A stretch of 56,842 bases of DNA, taken from Kordia zhangzhouensis. Lineage in GTDB: Bacteria > Bacteroidota > Bacteroidia > Flavobacteriales > Flavobacteriaceae. Shown one piece after another: positions 43,492 through 52,374 of this stretch. The translations under genes were made by a program, and so were the position numbers. The stretch covers positions 1-56,842 of the forward strand of contig NZ_LBMH01000017.1 of NCBI RefSeq assembly GCF_001005305.1, in the 5' to 3' direction. Position 1 is the stretch's first letter. Each line of letters begins with the position of its first letter. The notes beneath the pieces are model-generated. The model was not told where the DNA came from, made no database searches, and saw only the letters and a program-made list of their open reading frames with translations.

Positions 43492-44577
43492 ATGAAAAGA
43501 ACCCTACGACAATATTTAGTTTATACGCTTCGCTCTGTCGTTTTTTGGATACTTGCTTTTAGTTTTTTAATCATCATACGGTATTTTGGTATTTTTGAAG
43601 AAAAAGGCGTTAGTATTCTACCTAAATATCAAGTTCCATTGATAGAATTACTTACTTATGTATCGTTGTCTTCTATTCCTTTTGGAATTTTATATGCTTC
43701 CATTGAGTTTTTCTTTGATCGATTTTTAGCTAAAAGTCTATCCTTAGGTGTGATTCTTTTTACAAAAACCTTTATTTATTTAGTCATTCTAATCATATTA
43801 GTGACGATTGTTGTAGAATATACTGGTTATGTGTTGGATGTTCCTTTGACTGAAGGAAATGACTGGTGGAGTAAGAATAAAACGTTTTGGACAATTGTAC
43901 TCTTTTTTATTGTTGCTTCTCTTATTTTTTCATTTATAAAAATTGCAAATGAAAAATTTGGACGTGGTGTATTTATGAAAATGTTGCTTGGAAAATATCG
44001 TAAACCTCAAGAAGAACAACGTATTTTTATGTTTTTAGATTTAAAATCTTCTACAACTATTGCTGAAAATTTAGGACATTATACGTACAGTCAATTGATA
44101 CAAGATTGCTTTTATGACTTGAACACCGTCGTTAGAAAATACGATGCCGAAATTTATCAGTATGTGGGAGATGAAGCTGTTTTAAGTTGGACATATGCCC
44201 GTGGAATTAAGCGCAATAACGCAATTGAATTGTACTATGGGTTTACAGAAAAATTACTTTCTCGTAGTCAACACTATCATGACAAATACGGTTTACTTCC
44301 TGTATTTAAAGCCGGAATCCATGGAGGCGCATTGATGGTTGCCGAAGTTGGAAGCGTAAAAAAAGAGTTGGCCTATCACGGAGATGTTATTAACACAACG
44401 GCTCGTATTCAGGCAGAATGTAATACTTATAATGCGAATGTGTTGATATCAGAGAATTTATTAGCAGAAATGTCACTTTCTGAAGAAAAGTATTTCACAA
44501 AAAAAATTGATGATCTTTTGCTTAAAGGAAAAGCAAAAACCATCAATATTTATAGCATTTCAAAAATAGCGCTATAA
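43492..44577 (+). CDS. Membrane-bound class III adenylate/guanylate cyclase
   Basis: Four predicted membrane helices (about residues 15-150) precede a class III nucleotide cyclase domain. The metal-binding aspartates lie in F-L-D-L-K-S-S-T (D183) and Y-V-G-D-E (D227), and the transition-state arginine region is N-T-T-A-R-I. It should make cAMP or cGMP at the cytoplasmic face; the base choice is not settled. The start is the ATG at 43492, nine bases after an in-frame TTG. No phosphodiesterase or CRP-type regulator gene is adjacent. Confidence 0.85.
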   Translation: MKRTLRQYLVYTLRSVVFWILAFSFLIIIRYFGIFEEKGVSILPKYQVPLIELLTYVSLSSIPFGILYASIEFFFDRFLAKSLSLGVILFTKTFIYLVILIILVTIVVEYTGYVLDVPLTEGNDWWSKNKTFWTIVLFFIVASLIFSFIKIANEKFGRGVFMKMLLGKYRKPQEEQRIFMFLDLKSSTTIAENLGHYTYSQLIQDCFYDLNTVVRKYDAEIYQYVGDEAVLSWTYARGIKRNNAIELYYGFTEKLLSRSQHYHDKYGLLPVFKAGIHGGALMVAEVGSVKKELAYHGDVINTTARIQAECNTYNANVLISENLLAEMSLSEEKYFTKKIDDLLLKGKAKTINIYSISKIAL

Positions 44578-44704
44578 TAAATTTTAATCTGTTTCTTCCA
44601 AGAAAAAAAATGTAATGATTGGAAGTTTTCACACCTAATTTTCTTTCTTAAAAAATACGAAAAAAAGTTGGTAATAGTAGAAACGGATTAGTGAGGATAA
44701 AAAA

Positions 44705-45433
44705 TTACTCTTTTACAATAATCATGGTTGCTTTGACACCAGTTGTTAAGTTCCATTCGTTTGCAGAAATGAGCTCACCTTTGTCATCATATACACGAAA
44801 CTCAGCAGTATTTGGTCCAGAAGATCCTTGATTTAATGCTTGAATTTGAATTTTGTTGAACCCCGATTTTAAAGGAATATCAAGCTTTTTGTATGCTGCT
44901 TCCAATAAGATATTTTCTATGACAACTTGATCGTTCAAATATACGCGAACTCTATCTCCATCAACAAATTCATGATCTCTACATATAATTTTTACAAATT
45001 CACCATTGCTTCTAAAATCACCTAAATATTGTTCCACTTTATATTCAGGACGAATTTCTTTGTCTTTGTTATTTAGTTTACGTTCAAACTCTTTGTTTCT
45101 CGTAACGTATTGTTCTTGTCCCGTAAAACTGATTTCTTTTTCTTCTTTAAGTGACGCACGATTTGATTCTGGTAATTTAATCAAGCTTGTGCGTTTGTTG
45201 ACCAATAAACTTGGCGTTTTAAACTCCATAAAGTTTATTGTACTTTTTTCAGGCTGTAAAGGCTCTGTCGCTTTAGGAAAAGGTAGTTTGATGCGACCTT
45301 TAGTTATATCAACATCTGTAGTTGTAGTGGTTTTTGTAGTATCTTTTTGAGCTTGTACAAATTGCATACAACAAAGCATTAACAAGCTAATGATGCTATA
45401 TTTTACTGTTGAATTTGTGACTAAAAACCTCAT
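44705..45433 (-). CDS. Hypothetical secreted protein
   Basis: From the ATG at 45433 there is a signal peptide ending near F-V-Q-A-Q, followed by a threonine-rich stretch (K-T-T-T-T-T) and a charged middle region. The last 100 residues form a beta-rich domain with D-G-D-R-V-R-V-Y-L-N-D-Q-V-V and G-F-N-K-I-Q-I-Q-A-L-N-Q-G, resembling secreted proteins of unknown function in flavobacteria. The longer frame from 45475 would bury the signal. No enzymatic motif is visible. It is followed by no clear terminator. Confidence 0.65.
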   Translation of the reverse strand: MRFLVTNSTVKYSIISLLMLCCMQFVQAQKDTTKTTTTTDVDITKGRIKLPFPKATEPLQPEKSTINFMEFKTPSLLVNKRTSLIKLPESNRASLKEEKEISFTGQEQYVTRNKEFERKLNNKDKEIRPEYKVEQYLGDFRSNGEFVKIICRDHEFVDGDRVRVYLNDQVVIENILLEAAYKKLDIPLKSGFNKIQIQALNQGSSGPNTAEFRVYDDKGELISANEWNLTTGVKATMIIVKE

Positions 45434-45528
45434 GAATTCTTTTCTGTAGCAAATAGTTAATACAATATTACACATTTTTTACGTACCCATTTGCTTCTTA
45501 ACATACAATTATCATTCCAATTGCCGTA

Positions 45529-46263
45529 TTAGTTCCATGGAATTTCAGCAAGTTGTAAGTGAACTATTTTCTTAATCCCAAGATTGATATTTTTTCGCTT
45601 CCAAAATCCACTATTTGGGTGATGTACTTGATATTCAACATCAATTACACGTGAGAGTTCTTGAGAAATGATTCCTTTGAAAGCACGTGTACTTCCGTTA
45701 ACATAGTAATCAAATTTGTATTGCTTTAAATAATTCATGAAGTCATTTCGGTACTTCAAATTAATCCAGCCGTAAAACCAAAAATTGAGACGTGTTTGAT
45801 TACTTCCTGTTTTACCTAATAAATAGTGTAATGATGTTTGATAAGGAACTAGTGTGTAGAAAGTGACTTGAAAATTGGTAGTTTCATGAGCTGTAATACG
45901 CTTCATTAATTGTAAAAACCCAGCTTTAAAACTCTGAAAATATCCTGCCAACGGATTCATCGCTCGGAAGCTATTCTTATAATCAAATTCGTTTTTATCA
46001 GGCGCTTCCACTGCAAATAATACGCGCGTGTAGGTTACATTTTCGCTTGGTGCCATTTGTGGAACTCCATTTTCAATCCAAAATGTCCATGGCTTCACCA
46101 AATGTGGCATTCTAAAAAAACGATCTTTTATAATTACGAAATCACCTTGAACATCAAAAAACTCTTCATCTTCATTTGCAATGAGTTTAAAATCATCTAT
46201 TTTAAGACTTGTGACACGTTTACTTTTTCGATTATATACAGGAATTGTTTGAACAATTTTCAT
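45529..46263 (-). CDS. Conserved-looking hypothetical protein
   Basis: This 244-residue protein has no signal peptide or membrane helix. It is rich in aromatic residues, with segments such as V-K-P-W-T-F-W-I-E-N-G-V-P and F-W-F-Y-G-W-I-N-L-K-Y-R. I do not recognise the family. The gene is preceded by an unusual 420-bp region containing two minus-strand terminators and a cluster of TTGATCAAT motifs, so it probably has its own promoter downstream of those. Confidence 0.55.
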   Translation of the reverse strand: MKIVQTIPVYNRKSKRVTSLKIDDFKLIANEDEEFFDVQGDFVIIKDRFFRMPHLVKPWTFWIENGVPQMAPSENVTYTRVLFAVEAPDKNEFDYKNSFRAMNPLAGYFQSFKAGFLQLMKRITAHETTNFQVTFYTLVPYQTSLHYLLGKTGSNQTRLNFWFYGWINLKYRNDFMNYLKQYKFDYYVNGSTRAFKGIISQELSRVIDVEYQVHHPNSGFWKRKNINLGIKKIVHLQLAEIPWN

Positions 46264-46356
46264 ATCGGGGAATACTTTTGCGATTGCATAAATACGTATT
46301 CTCGATTAGATTCAAAATTATTTTTTTTAACAATATCTTTGTTAATTACTTTTTTC

Positions 46357-46391
46357 AAAAAAAAATCGTCCTTGATCAATGACCAAGGACG
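46357..46391 (-). terminator. Hairpin terminator, minus strand
   Basis: The stem cgtccttg/caaggacg (46367-46374 with 46384-46391) is followed on the minus strand by a long T-run (A-run at 46357-46365 on the plus strand). On the plus strand it is followed only by a short mixed T-tract. Confidence 0.65.
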
Positions 46392-46429
46392 TTCTTTTTG
46401 ATCAATATAAATAAGCCGAATTGATCAAT
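46372..46429. promoter_or_regulatory. Three copies of palindromic TTGATCAAT
   Basis: Copies begin at 46372, 46398 and 46421, spaced 26 and 23 bases. Each contains the 8-bp palindrome TTGATCAA. The cluster lies 109-166 bases upstream of the gene starting at 46263 and could be a repressor or activator site. The first copy overlaps the loop of the terminator hairpin. Confidence 0.4.
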
Positions 46430-46486
46430 AGATCGAAAATCGTTAACTAAACAGCAAATCTTTTAACTTATTTTCGAATCAAAAAA

Positions 46487-46523
46487 ATACAAAAAAAAGA
46501 GCTCAATAAAAACTATTGAGCTC
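46487..46523 (-). terminator. Hairpin terminator, minus strand
   Basis: The perfect 10-bp stem gagctcaata/tattgagctc (46499-46508 with 46514-46523) is followed on the minus strand by a T-run. It lies about 160 bases after the thioesterase stop, so the thioesterase mRNA has a long 3' tail. Confidence 0.75.
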
Positions 46524-46683
46524 ATAAAAACTTGTTAAAGTTTTTTGGTAGTATTGCTGAATTGCAAACCTACCACTTTTTATTTTTTGTAGGAAATTTA
46601 TTTTTATAAAATAAGTAAATACTTTTTATTATATAAAATTGAATCTCAAATTATGAGTATTTTACATTCAATTTTGTAATGTA

Positions 46684-47085
46684 TTAAGTATCAGAATTCA
46701 AGTCTAAACGATCTTTTACAAATTCTACTTCATGTTTCCCATGTGGCACTGAATTTCCGTGTTCGTCTAAGTTTACCATTACAATATTATCGACCATGAC
46801 AATGGTTTCGCGAGTCATTTTGTTACGAACTTCACATTTTAATATTAACGAAGAACGTCCAAATTTTACGACTTCTATACCAATTTCAATAATGTCTCCT
46901 TTTTTTGCAGAACTCCTAAAGTCAATCTCAGACATATACTTAGTGACAACACGAGGATTTTCTAATTGAATTATGGCATACAATGCCGCTTCTTCATCAA
47001 TCCAAGCGAGCAATCGTCCTCCAAATAATGTCCCGTTTGGATTCAAATCTTCAGGTTTAACCCATTTTCTTGTATGAAATCTCAT
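46684..47085 (-). CDS. Acyl-CoA thioesterase, hotdog fold
   Basis: This 133-residue protein matches the YciA-like acyl-CoA thioesterase group. It has N-P-N-G-T-L-F-G-G-R-L-L-A-W-I-D (residues 15-30, with the conserved aspartate D30), then V-V-T-K-Y-M-S-E-I-D-F-R and a G-D-I-I-E-I strand. It should hydrolyse acyl-CoA to free acid and CoA in the cytoplasm, as a multimer. Chain-length preference is not predictable. It is transcribed alone on the minus strand. Confidence 0.88.
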   Translation of the reverse strand: MRFHTRKWVKPEDLNPNGTLFGGRLLAWIDEEAALYAIIQLENPRVVTKYMSEIDFRSSAKKGDIIEIGIEVVKFGRSSLILKCEVRNKMTRETIVMVDNIVMVNLDEHGNSVPHGKHEVEFVKDRLDLNSDT

Positions 47086-47187
47086 AATGCTTATTTTTTG
47101 TAAAAATACAATCGTTTATAGGTTTTTTGTAGTGTTTTGAATAGAGATTCTTGATACTACTAATTTCTCTTTTTATGATTGTATGTT

Positions 47188-48087
47188 TTAAAATAAAGTT
47201 GGTGGATTGTTAGGTGTACTAATTGTTTTAGGAACCATTACATTGGTGTGCAAACGATTGTTCAATTTTTTGATAAAATAGGCCGATAATAATGGAGATT
47301 CTTTTTCTAAGTTTTGATGTACAAAAAAATGAATTTTTTGCAATCCTTGTGTGATCCAAGTTTCCAAACGGTCAACCCAATCATCTAAACGAGAGGTGTC
47401 ACTTTCATGATTCGCACCTACATAACGAATAAACGCTTCATTATTAGTCAGTCTCATGTGCATTATATCACGTCTGCCGGCTGTATCTACCAAAATATTT
47501 GCGATATTATTTTCTTGTAGTAAATGATATAACTCTTCAGCTACTTTTTCATCATTAAACCAATCTGTATGCCTAAATTCTACAGCTAGCGGAACTTCTT
47601 TAGGCCAAAACTCTATAAAATGTATTACTCGGTCAAAATCTTTTGGAGAAAAGTTGGTATGCATTTGCAGAAAGATTGTCCCTAGTTTTTCTTTTAGATG
47701 GCTTGCATGATATAAATATTGATCTACAACAGCTTCAGTGGCTTGCAAACGCTTCCAATGACTAATTTCTTGTGATAGTTTGGGGAAAAATCGAAACCCA
47801 TTAGGAGTTTTATCATACCATTTTTTAAATTGCTCTGCAGGAAACATACGATAAAATGTAGCATTGAGTTCTATAGAGTTAAATTGAGATGAGTAATACG
47901 CTAATTCATCTTTAATACCACGTGGATAAAATCCTTTTAAGTCTTGCTTATTCCATTTAGCACAACCTACATAAATAGAAGGTTTAGAATCATTTTTATA
48001 CGATCGCAGAACAACTTCTGTTTCTGGATGATCTTTAGGTAAGGTAAAATCAATTTGCTCAGGATTAGTCACTTTTCCAAATTTCAT
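47188..48087 (-). CDS. DUF72-domain protein (YecE-like)
   Basis: This 299-residue protein has the DUF72 TIM-barrel-like signature: Y-V-G-C-A-K-W-N near residue 37, Q-F-N-S-I-E-L-N-A-T-F-Y-R near 68, F-R-F-F-P-K-L at about 98 and L-A-V-E-F-R-H near 165, followed by D-T-A-G-R. Function is unknown in bacteria, although the fold suggests a metal-dependent hydrolase or isomerase. No signal peptide is present. It is separate from the thioesterase gene by about 100 bases. Confidence 0.85.
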   Translation of the reverse strand: MKFGKVTNPEQIDFTLPKDHPETEVVLRSYKNDSKPSIYVGCAKWNKQDLKGFYPRGIKDELAYYSSQFNSIELNATFYRMFPAEQFKKWYDKTPNGFRFFPKLSQEISHWKRLQATEAVVDQYLYHASHLKEKLGTIFLQMHTNFSPKDFDRVIHFIEFWPKEVPLAVEFRHTDWFNDEKVAEELYHLLQENNIANILVDTAGRRDIMHMRLTNNEAFIRYVGANHESDTSRLDDWVDRLETWITQGLQKIHFFVHQNLEKESPLLSAYFIKKLNNRLHTNVMVPKTISTPNNPPTLF

Positions 48088-48242
48088 ACATCATGCTTTT
48101 AATTGTATAAAAATACACATTTATAGCCCATTTATTTGGAATTTACTTTAAATAATCATGTTGATAACATGGTTAACAAGTTGTTTATAACCTGTTAAGA
48201 ATCAAGGTCATTAATTTTTAATTTTAGTAAAACATTATTGTC

Positions 48243-48662
48243 ATGAACGATCGAGAAAACGATTTACTCAAAGCACGACCTCAAATTTCCCCGAAGTCCA
48301 TTTCAGAAAATATGTCTAAAGATGAGCGTTTTCAAAACACTACTTTACGACCTGTTATCAAACTACAAAGTCCCCTGTTAATTGCTGCTTTTCGTAATTA
48401 TATTAGTAAGCACAAAAATGTATTTCATGGGTTATCTTTAGAAAAGCGTTTGTTGTATATCGAAAATGCAATTCAAAAGGATATGAAATTCCGTAATTCA
48501 CTTAAAGGAATGATTATTGGACAGTTTACGATAGAAGAATATCAAACATATATTGAAAATTCTTCAGCCTTAAACAAACGCATGATGAACATTGTTGTAG
48601 AACGTTTAAAGGATAATATTTTACTGTTTGAAAAAGAAGTAGCGTTTAGCGCCGTTATTTAG
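48243..48662 (+). CDS. Conserved hypothetical flavobacterial protein
   Basis: This 139-residue protein is helical and charged, with T-T-L-R-P-V-I-K-L-Q near residue 33 and G-L-S-L-E-K-R-L-L-Y-I-E-N-A-I near residue 60. Similar flavobacterial proteins are sometimes labelled glyoxalase in databases, from memory, but I see no VOC-fold metal ligands, so I would not use that name. It is cytoplasmic by sequence. It is convergent with the DUF2461 gene, 21 bases apart. Confidence 0.65.
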   Translation: MNDRENDLLKARPQISPKSISENMSKDERFQNTTLRPVIKLQSPLLIAAFRNYISKHKNVFHGLSLEKRLLYIENAIQKDMKFRNSLKGMIIGQFTIEEYQTYIENSSALNKRMMNIVVERLKDNILLFEKEVAFSAVI

Positions 48663-48683
48663 CAATAAACGTCAAACGTTTTA

Positions 48684-49364
48684 CTAATCTATCAATGACA
48701 CTCCATTTAAATCGGTAGTCAATACATCGCTCATATAGTCAAAAAATGGACGAATGGCTTTGAAAGATTCATTGACTTTGTCCATAAAATCTCTAGAAGT
48801 AACTTCTTTGTCTGTAAATTTTTTGGTAAAAATGAATTGTTTCTTTTTGATTAAGTCAATAGACTCGTGTTCTTTAGTAAATCCTTTGGGAGCCGTTTTT
48901 ACTTCGTCTCCTTCTAATTCTCCCCAAATATTTTTGAATGATTTTTCATGAATGATTTTACGTAATTCTGAAGCATCCATTTCAAATTCTTTTCGAATTC
49001 TATGAAGATCTTCTTTATTAGGATCCCAAAAACCCGTAGCAATAAATGTTTCATTATTAGGAGCTATATGAAGGTAATATCCTCCTCGTAATCGTGGTTT
49101 GATTCGATGAAAACTTCCCGCTAAATGCGTTTTATAAGGTGTTTTATTTTTAGAAAAACGTACATCACGGTATATTCGAAACATTTTCATTCGATCTATT
49201 TGATCGTGTTTATTTAGCAGTTCATACAATTGATTAAAGAATTGTTTTACTTCTCGTTCAACTTCTTTGAACTCCTTTTTATGGTCTGTAAACCATTCTC
49301 TGTTATTATTCTTTTGTAAGTCTTGTAAGAAAGAAAAGGCTTCTCTTGGAATTGTTTCGTTCAT
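48684..49364 (-). CDS. DUF2461-domain protein
   Basis: The N-terminus F-S-F-L-Q-D-L-Q-K-N-N-N-R-E-W-F (residues 10-25) and the later F-R-I-Y-R-D-V-R-F-S-K-N-K-T-P-Y-K (about 62-78) are the DUF2461 hallmarks; the length of 226 residues is standard. Its biochemical role is not known. It is a soluble cytoplasmic protein by prediction and forms its own transcription unit upstream of nothing else on the strand. Confidence 0.88.
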   Translation of the reverse strand: MNETIPREAFSFLQDLQKNNNREWFTDHKKEFKEVEREVKQFFNQLYELLNKHDQIDRMKMFRIYRDVRFSKNKTPYKTHLAGSFHRIKPRLRGGYYLHIAPNNETFIATGFWDPNKEDLHRIRKEFEMDASELRKIIHEKSFKNIWGELEGDEVKTAPKGFTKEHESIDLIKKKQFIFTKKFTDKEVTSRDFMDKVNESFKAIRPFFDYMSDVLTTDLNGVSLID

Positions 49365-49410
49365 GTATTGGTTTTTTACTAATGTACAAAATATTACTAC
49401 GAAAGTGAAA

Positions 49411-50688
49411 TTAGAACATTAGTTCACTTTCAAGAATTACTTGGCTCTCTAAAGTTCGATGTACAGGACATCGTGCGGATATTTCTTTTAGGCGTGCTCG
49501 TTGCGCTTCTGATAAATGACCTATTAATTGTAATTTTTTAGTGATAAAATCAATTTTTGTAGGTTTCTCCATAGGAATATTCAAATCCGTATTTTTTCGT
49601 TTTTCATGAGAAATATAGACAAATACTTCTTGTAAATCCCATCCTTTTCTATCAGCATACATTTTAAGCGTCATGGTAGTACATGCGGCTAAACTTGCAT
49701 ACAAGTATTCATATGGCGAAGGACCAAAATCATCTCCACCAATAGAAAGCGGCTCATCTGCTACCATATGATGGTTTTTGGTTTGCATTGTGGTTGTGAA
49801 TTTGTCTTCTATCAGGTTTAAATGTCCTATTAGTAATGCCTCATTCGGATTTACTATTTCTTCGTTTTGAATCGGAAAATACCGTGCCGCCCATGCTCCA
49901 ATCATATTTCCTGCATATTGACTATCTCTTGTATTAGATAGTAAATGATCAGCATTATCAAGAGAAATAAAACTTTTTGGATGATGAGCTTGAATGTACA
50001 ATTCTTTTGCATTTTCTATACCTACAATTGTATCAATTGGGGAATGCAATATTAGTAACGGTTTTCGCAAGTTTTTTACAATCGTAGGCAAATCAGTTTT
50101 ATCAAAATCTGAAATAAATTGTTTGTCTATAGTAAATGGTCTGCCTCCTATATTTACTTGTAGTTCTGTATTTTCGGAAAGCTCATCAATATTATGTGTA
50201 AATAGACGTTTTACATGTGTAACTGTGGCAGGAGCTCCAATTGTGGCAACTGCCTTGATATCATCCAATTGGGAAGCGGCAGTTATAACAGCAGCACCTC
50301 CTAGCGAGTGTCCTACCAACATGCAAGGAGCTTTGTAATGTGTTTTTATATATGTATGTACAGAAAGAATATCTGCTACGTTACTTGAAAAGTGACTTTC
50401 GGCAAATTCACCTTCACTCCTACCTAATCCTGTAAAATCAAAACGTATTACGCCAAACCCATGAACCGTAAGTGCCCTACTTATATTTTTTACCGCTTGT
50501 AAACTACTGCTACAAGTAAAACAGTGTGCAAAAATTACAAAATGACTAGGTTTTTGATTGGCTGGTAATTCTAAATATGCATGTAACGTATGTCCTTTGG
50601 AATTAAGTATTTGAAGTTTTGTACTTTTCATTGGATGGTTCTTTTTGAAAAATTGATACTGTGTTAGTCTTTGATTGTACTCAAACAT
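49411..50688 (-). CDS. Bifunctional alpha/beta hydrolase-OsmC family protein
   Basis: The first 270 residues form an alpha/beta hydrolase with the nucleophile elbow G-H-S-L-G-G (S128 in this numbering) and an H-C-F-T-C-S oxyanion region. The last 150 residues form an OsmC/Ohr-type domain with the paired cysteines in A-A-C-T-T-M-T and A-R-C-P-V-H, which reduce organic peroxides. The fusion is known in Bacteroidota and proteobacteria. Its ATG at 50688 shares a base with the SelO stop (TAATG), implying coupling. An alternative start at 50631, just before K-S-T-K-L, fits the family better, so the first 19 residues may not be translated. Confidence 0.85.
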   Translation of the reverse strand: MFEYNQRLTQYQFFKKNHPMKSTKLQILNSKGHTLHAYLELPANQKPSHFVIFAHCFTCSSSLQAVKNISRALTVHGFGVIRFDFTGLGRSEGEFAESHFSSNVADILSVHTYIKTHYKAPCMLVGHSLGGAAVITAASQLDDIKAVATIGAPATVTHVKRLFTHNIDELSENTELQVNIGGRPFTIDKQFISDFDKTDLPTIVKNLRKPLLILHSPIDTIVGIENAKELYIQAHHPKSFISLDNADHLLSNTRDSQYAGNMIGAWAARYFPIQNEEIVNPNEALLIGHLNLIEDKFTTTMQTKNHHMVADEPLSIGGDDFGPSPYEYLYASLAACTTMTLKMYADRKGWDLQEVFVYISHEKRKNTDLNIPMEKPTKIDFITKKLQLIGHLSEAQRARLKEISARCPVHRTLESQVILESELMF

Positions 50689-52250
50689 TACGAACTACAC
50701 GATAACATTGAACACCCTACTTTATGTCTTGCCCACTCTGGACGTTTTGCATACCATTTTTCAAACTCTGGTTGTTCGTCATACGGTCGCTTTAATACTT
50801 GATATAATTCTTCAATTATATCATATTTACCTTTAGTCGCTTCATCAATGGCTATTTGTGCCATATAATTTCGTAAAACATATTTTGGGTTCACTTCATA
50901 CATCTTAAATTTCCTTGCTTCATCAGTTTGCTCTTCTTGTTGTAATAACGAAATATATAGAGTAAACCATTGATTCCACATTTCTGCTGTTGCTCCAGAT
51001 ACTTCTAGTGGTTTGTAAAATGCTTTGTGTATTTTTTGAAAAGCTTCTTGTGACGTATTCTTTTTTTGAACACGGGCAAGCTCACGAAAAAAGATAGTCA
51101 TATCTGTCTCTGTAGCTTGTAAATTCTTTTCGAGTCCTTCAATAAGCCTTTCAACAGATTCATTTACTTGAACAATCCCTATTTTACGCGCCATCATATC
51201 AACATATTCTTTATCAAAATCCTTTTGGTATTGTTCTAAAATTGCTTCGAGAGGTTTAGCCTCATTTATCAAAGGATATAAGGCATTTGCCAATTGGACT
51301 AAGTTCCATAAGGTAATTCCTGGTTGATTGCCATATGCATATCGATGATGTTGACTATCTGTAGTATTTGGTGTCCAATGTGGATCATAGCCTTCTAACC
51401 ATCCGTAAGGACCATAATCAATCGTTAGTCCTAAAATAGACATATTATCAGTATTCATCACACCATGAACAAAACCTACACGTTGCCAATGAATTACCAT
51501 TTTTAATGATGCAGTAACAACTTGCTGAAAAAAATCAATATATTTTTGAGCGCCTTCTGTTTTTATATGGGTATAGAAATACTTGATTGTATAATCTGCC
51601 AATTTTTTTAGATTGTCAATTTCTTTACGTGCTGCAAGTATTTGAAAGTTTCCAAAGCGAATAAAACTCGAAGCAACTCTACAGATAACCGCTCCTTTTT
51701 CATACGCTTGATTGCCATCATATAGCATATCGCGTAGTACTTCATCTCCTGTTGTTATGAGTGATAATGAACGTGTTGTTGGTACTCCTAAGTAAAACAT
51801 CGCTTCACTACATAAGTGTTCACGAATAGATGAACGTAACACTGCCAACCCATCTGCAGTACGAGAATATGGTGTTTCTCCGGCTCCTTTGAGTTGTAAT
51901 GCCCATCGTTTTCCATTTGCAATTACTTCCGCTAAATTAATTGCCCTTCCATCTCCTAACTGTCCTGCCCAATGTCCAAATTGATGTCCTCCATAACACA
52001 TTGCATACGGTTGAGTTGATGGATATACTTTTTTCCCTGAAAAAATGGTTAAAAATTCCTCCGAATTCATATCCTTTTTTACTTCTAATAGTTCTGCCAC
52101 ATCATCCGCAACGTGAACTAATTTTGGATTGGAAGGGATTCGAGGAATAACATACGAAAAACAGGCATCAAATACTTTTCTTCGGGTGTTATTCTTGTTT
52201 GGATCGGCAGGTAATTCGGCAGTAAATGTATTGTGTATATGAAGTTTCAT
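50688..52250 (-). CDS. selO: SelO/YdiU-family protein AMPylator
   Basis: SelO pseudokinases transfer AMP to protein side chains during redox stress. The 520-residue length is normal. Signatures include G-G-H-Q-F-G-H-W-A-G-Q-L-G-D-G-R (about 98-113), L-K-G-A-G-E-T-P-Y-S-R (about 130), P-T-T-R-S-L and the H-G-V-M-N-T-D-N-M-S-I catalytic-loop region with D-Y-G-P-Y. The C-terminus ends C-S-M-L-S-C-S-S, where the last cysteine occupies the place of selenocysteine in animal SelO. It is followed by and overlaps the hydrolase-OsmC gene, so the two form a redox-related pair. Confidence 0.9.
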   Translation of the reverse strand: MKLHIHNTFTAELPADPNKNNTRRKVFDACFSYVIPRIPSNPKLVHVADDVAELLEVKKDMNSEEFLTIFSGKKVYPSTQPYAMCYGGHQFGHWAGQLGDGRAINLAEVIANGKRWALQLKGAGETPYSRTADGLAVLRSSIREHLCSEAMFYLGVPTTRSLSLITTGDEVLRDMLYDGNQAYEKGAVICRVASSFIRFGNFQILAARKEIDNLKKLADYTIKYFYTHIKTEGAQKYIDFFQQVVTASLKMVIHWQRVGFVHGVMNTDNMSILGLTIDYGPYGWLEGYDPHWTPNTTDSQHHRYAYGNQPGITLWNLVQLANALYPLINEAKPLEAILEQYQKDFDKEYVDMMARKIGIVQVNESVERLIEGLEKNLQATETDMTIFFRELARVQKKNTSQEAFQKIHKAFYKPLEVSGATAEMWNQWFTLYISLLQQEEQTDEARKFKMYEVNPKYVLRNYMAQIAIDEATKGKYDIIEELYQVLKRPYDEQPEFEKWYAKRPEWARHKVGCSMLSCSS

Positions 52251-52274
52251 TTTTTAGCGATTCTTTATAAAATA

Positions 52275-52282
52275 CAAACCTA
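52275..52282 (-). promoter_or_regulatory. TAnnTTTG -7 box for selO
   Basis: The minus strand reads TAGGTTTG, 24 bases before the ATG at 52250. It matches the -7 consensus and would drive selO and the downstream hydrolase-OsmC gene. Confidence 0.45.
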
Positions 52283-52374
52283 AAAAGGAATGTATTTCTT
52301 ATTCTTGTAAAGATACTACATATTCTTTGGAGCACCAATGCAAGGTTTAGAAGATAGATCTCTATTTTTGTACT

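Larger units (their letters stand above)
46264..46683. other. 420-bp gap with two terminators and a repeat cluster
   Basis: No credible gene is present. It contains, from right to left on the minus strand, a possible stem-loop at 46543-46573 (ggtag/ctacc with inner ttgc/gcaa), the terminator at 46487-46523, the TTGATCAAT cluster and the terminator at 46357-46391. The 95 or so bases between the two terminators could be a small minus-strand transcript. Confidence 0.45.

Noticed and set aside
44595-44625. Hairpin cttccaa/ttggaag after the cyclase gene as a terminator
   Set aside because: The stem is short with a 17-base loop and only four Ts follow, too weak to call.
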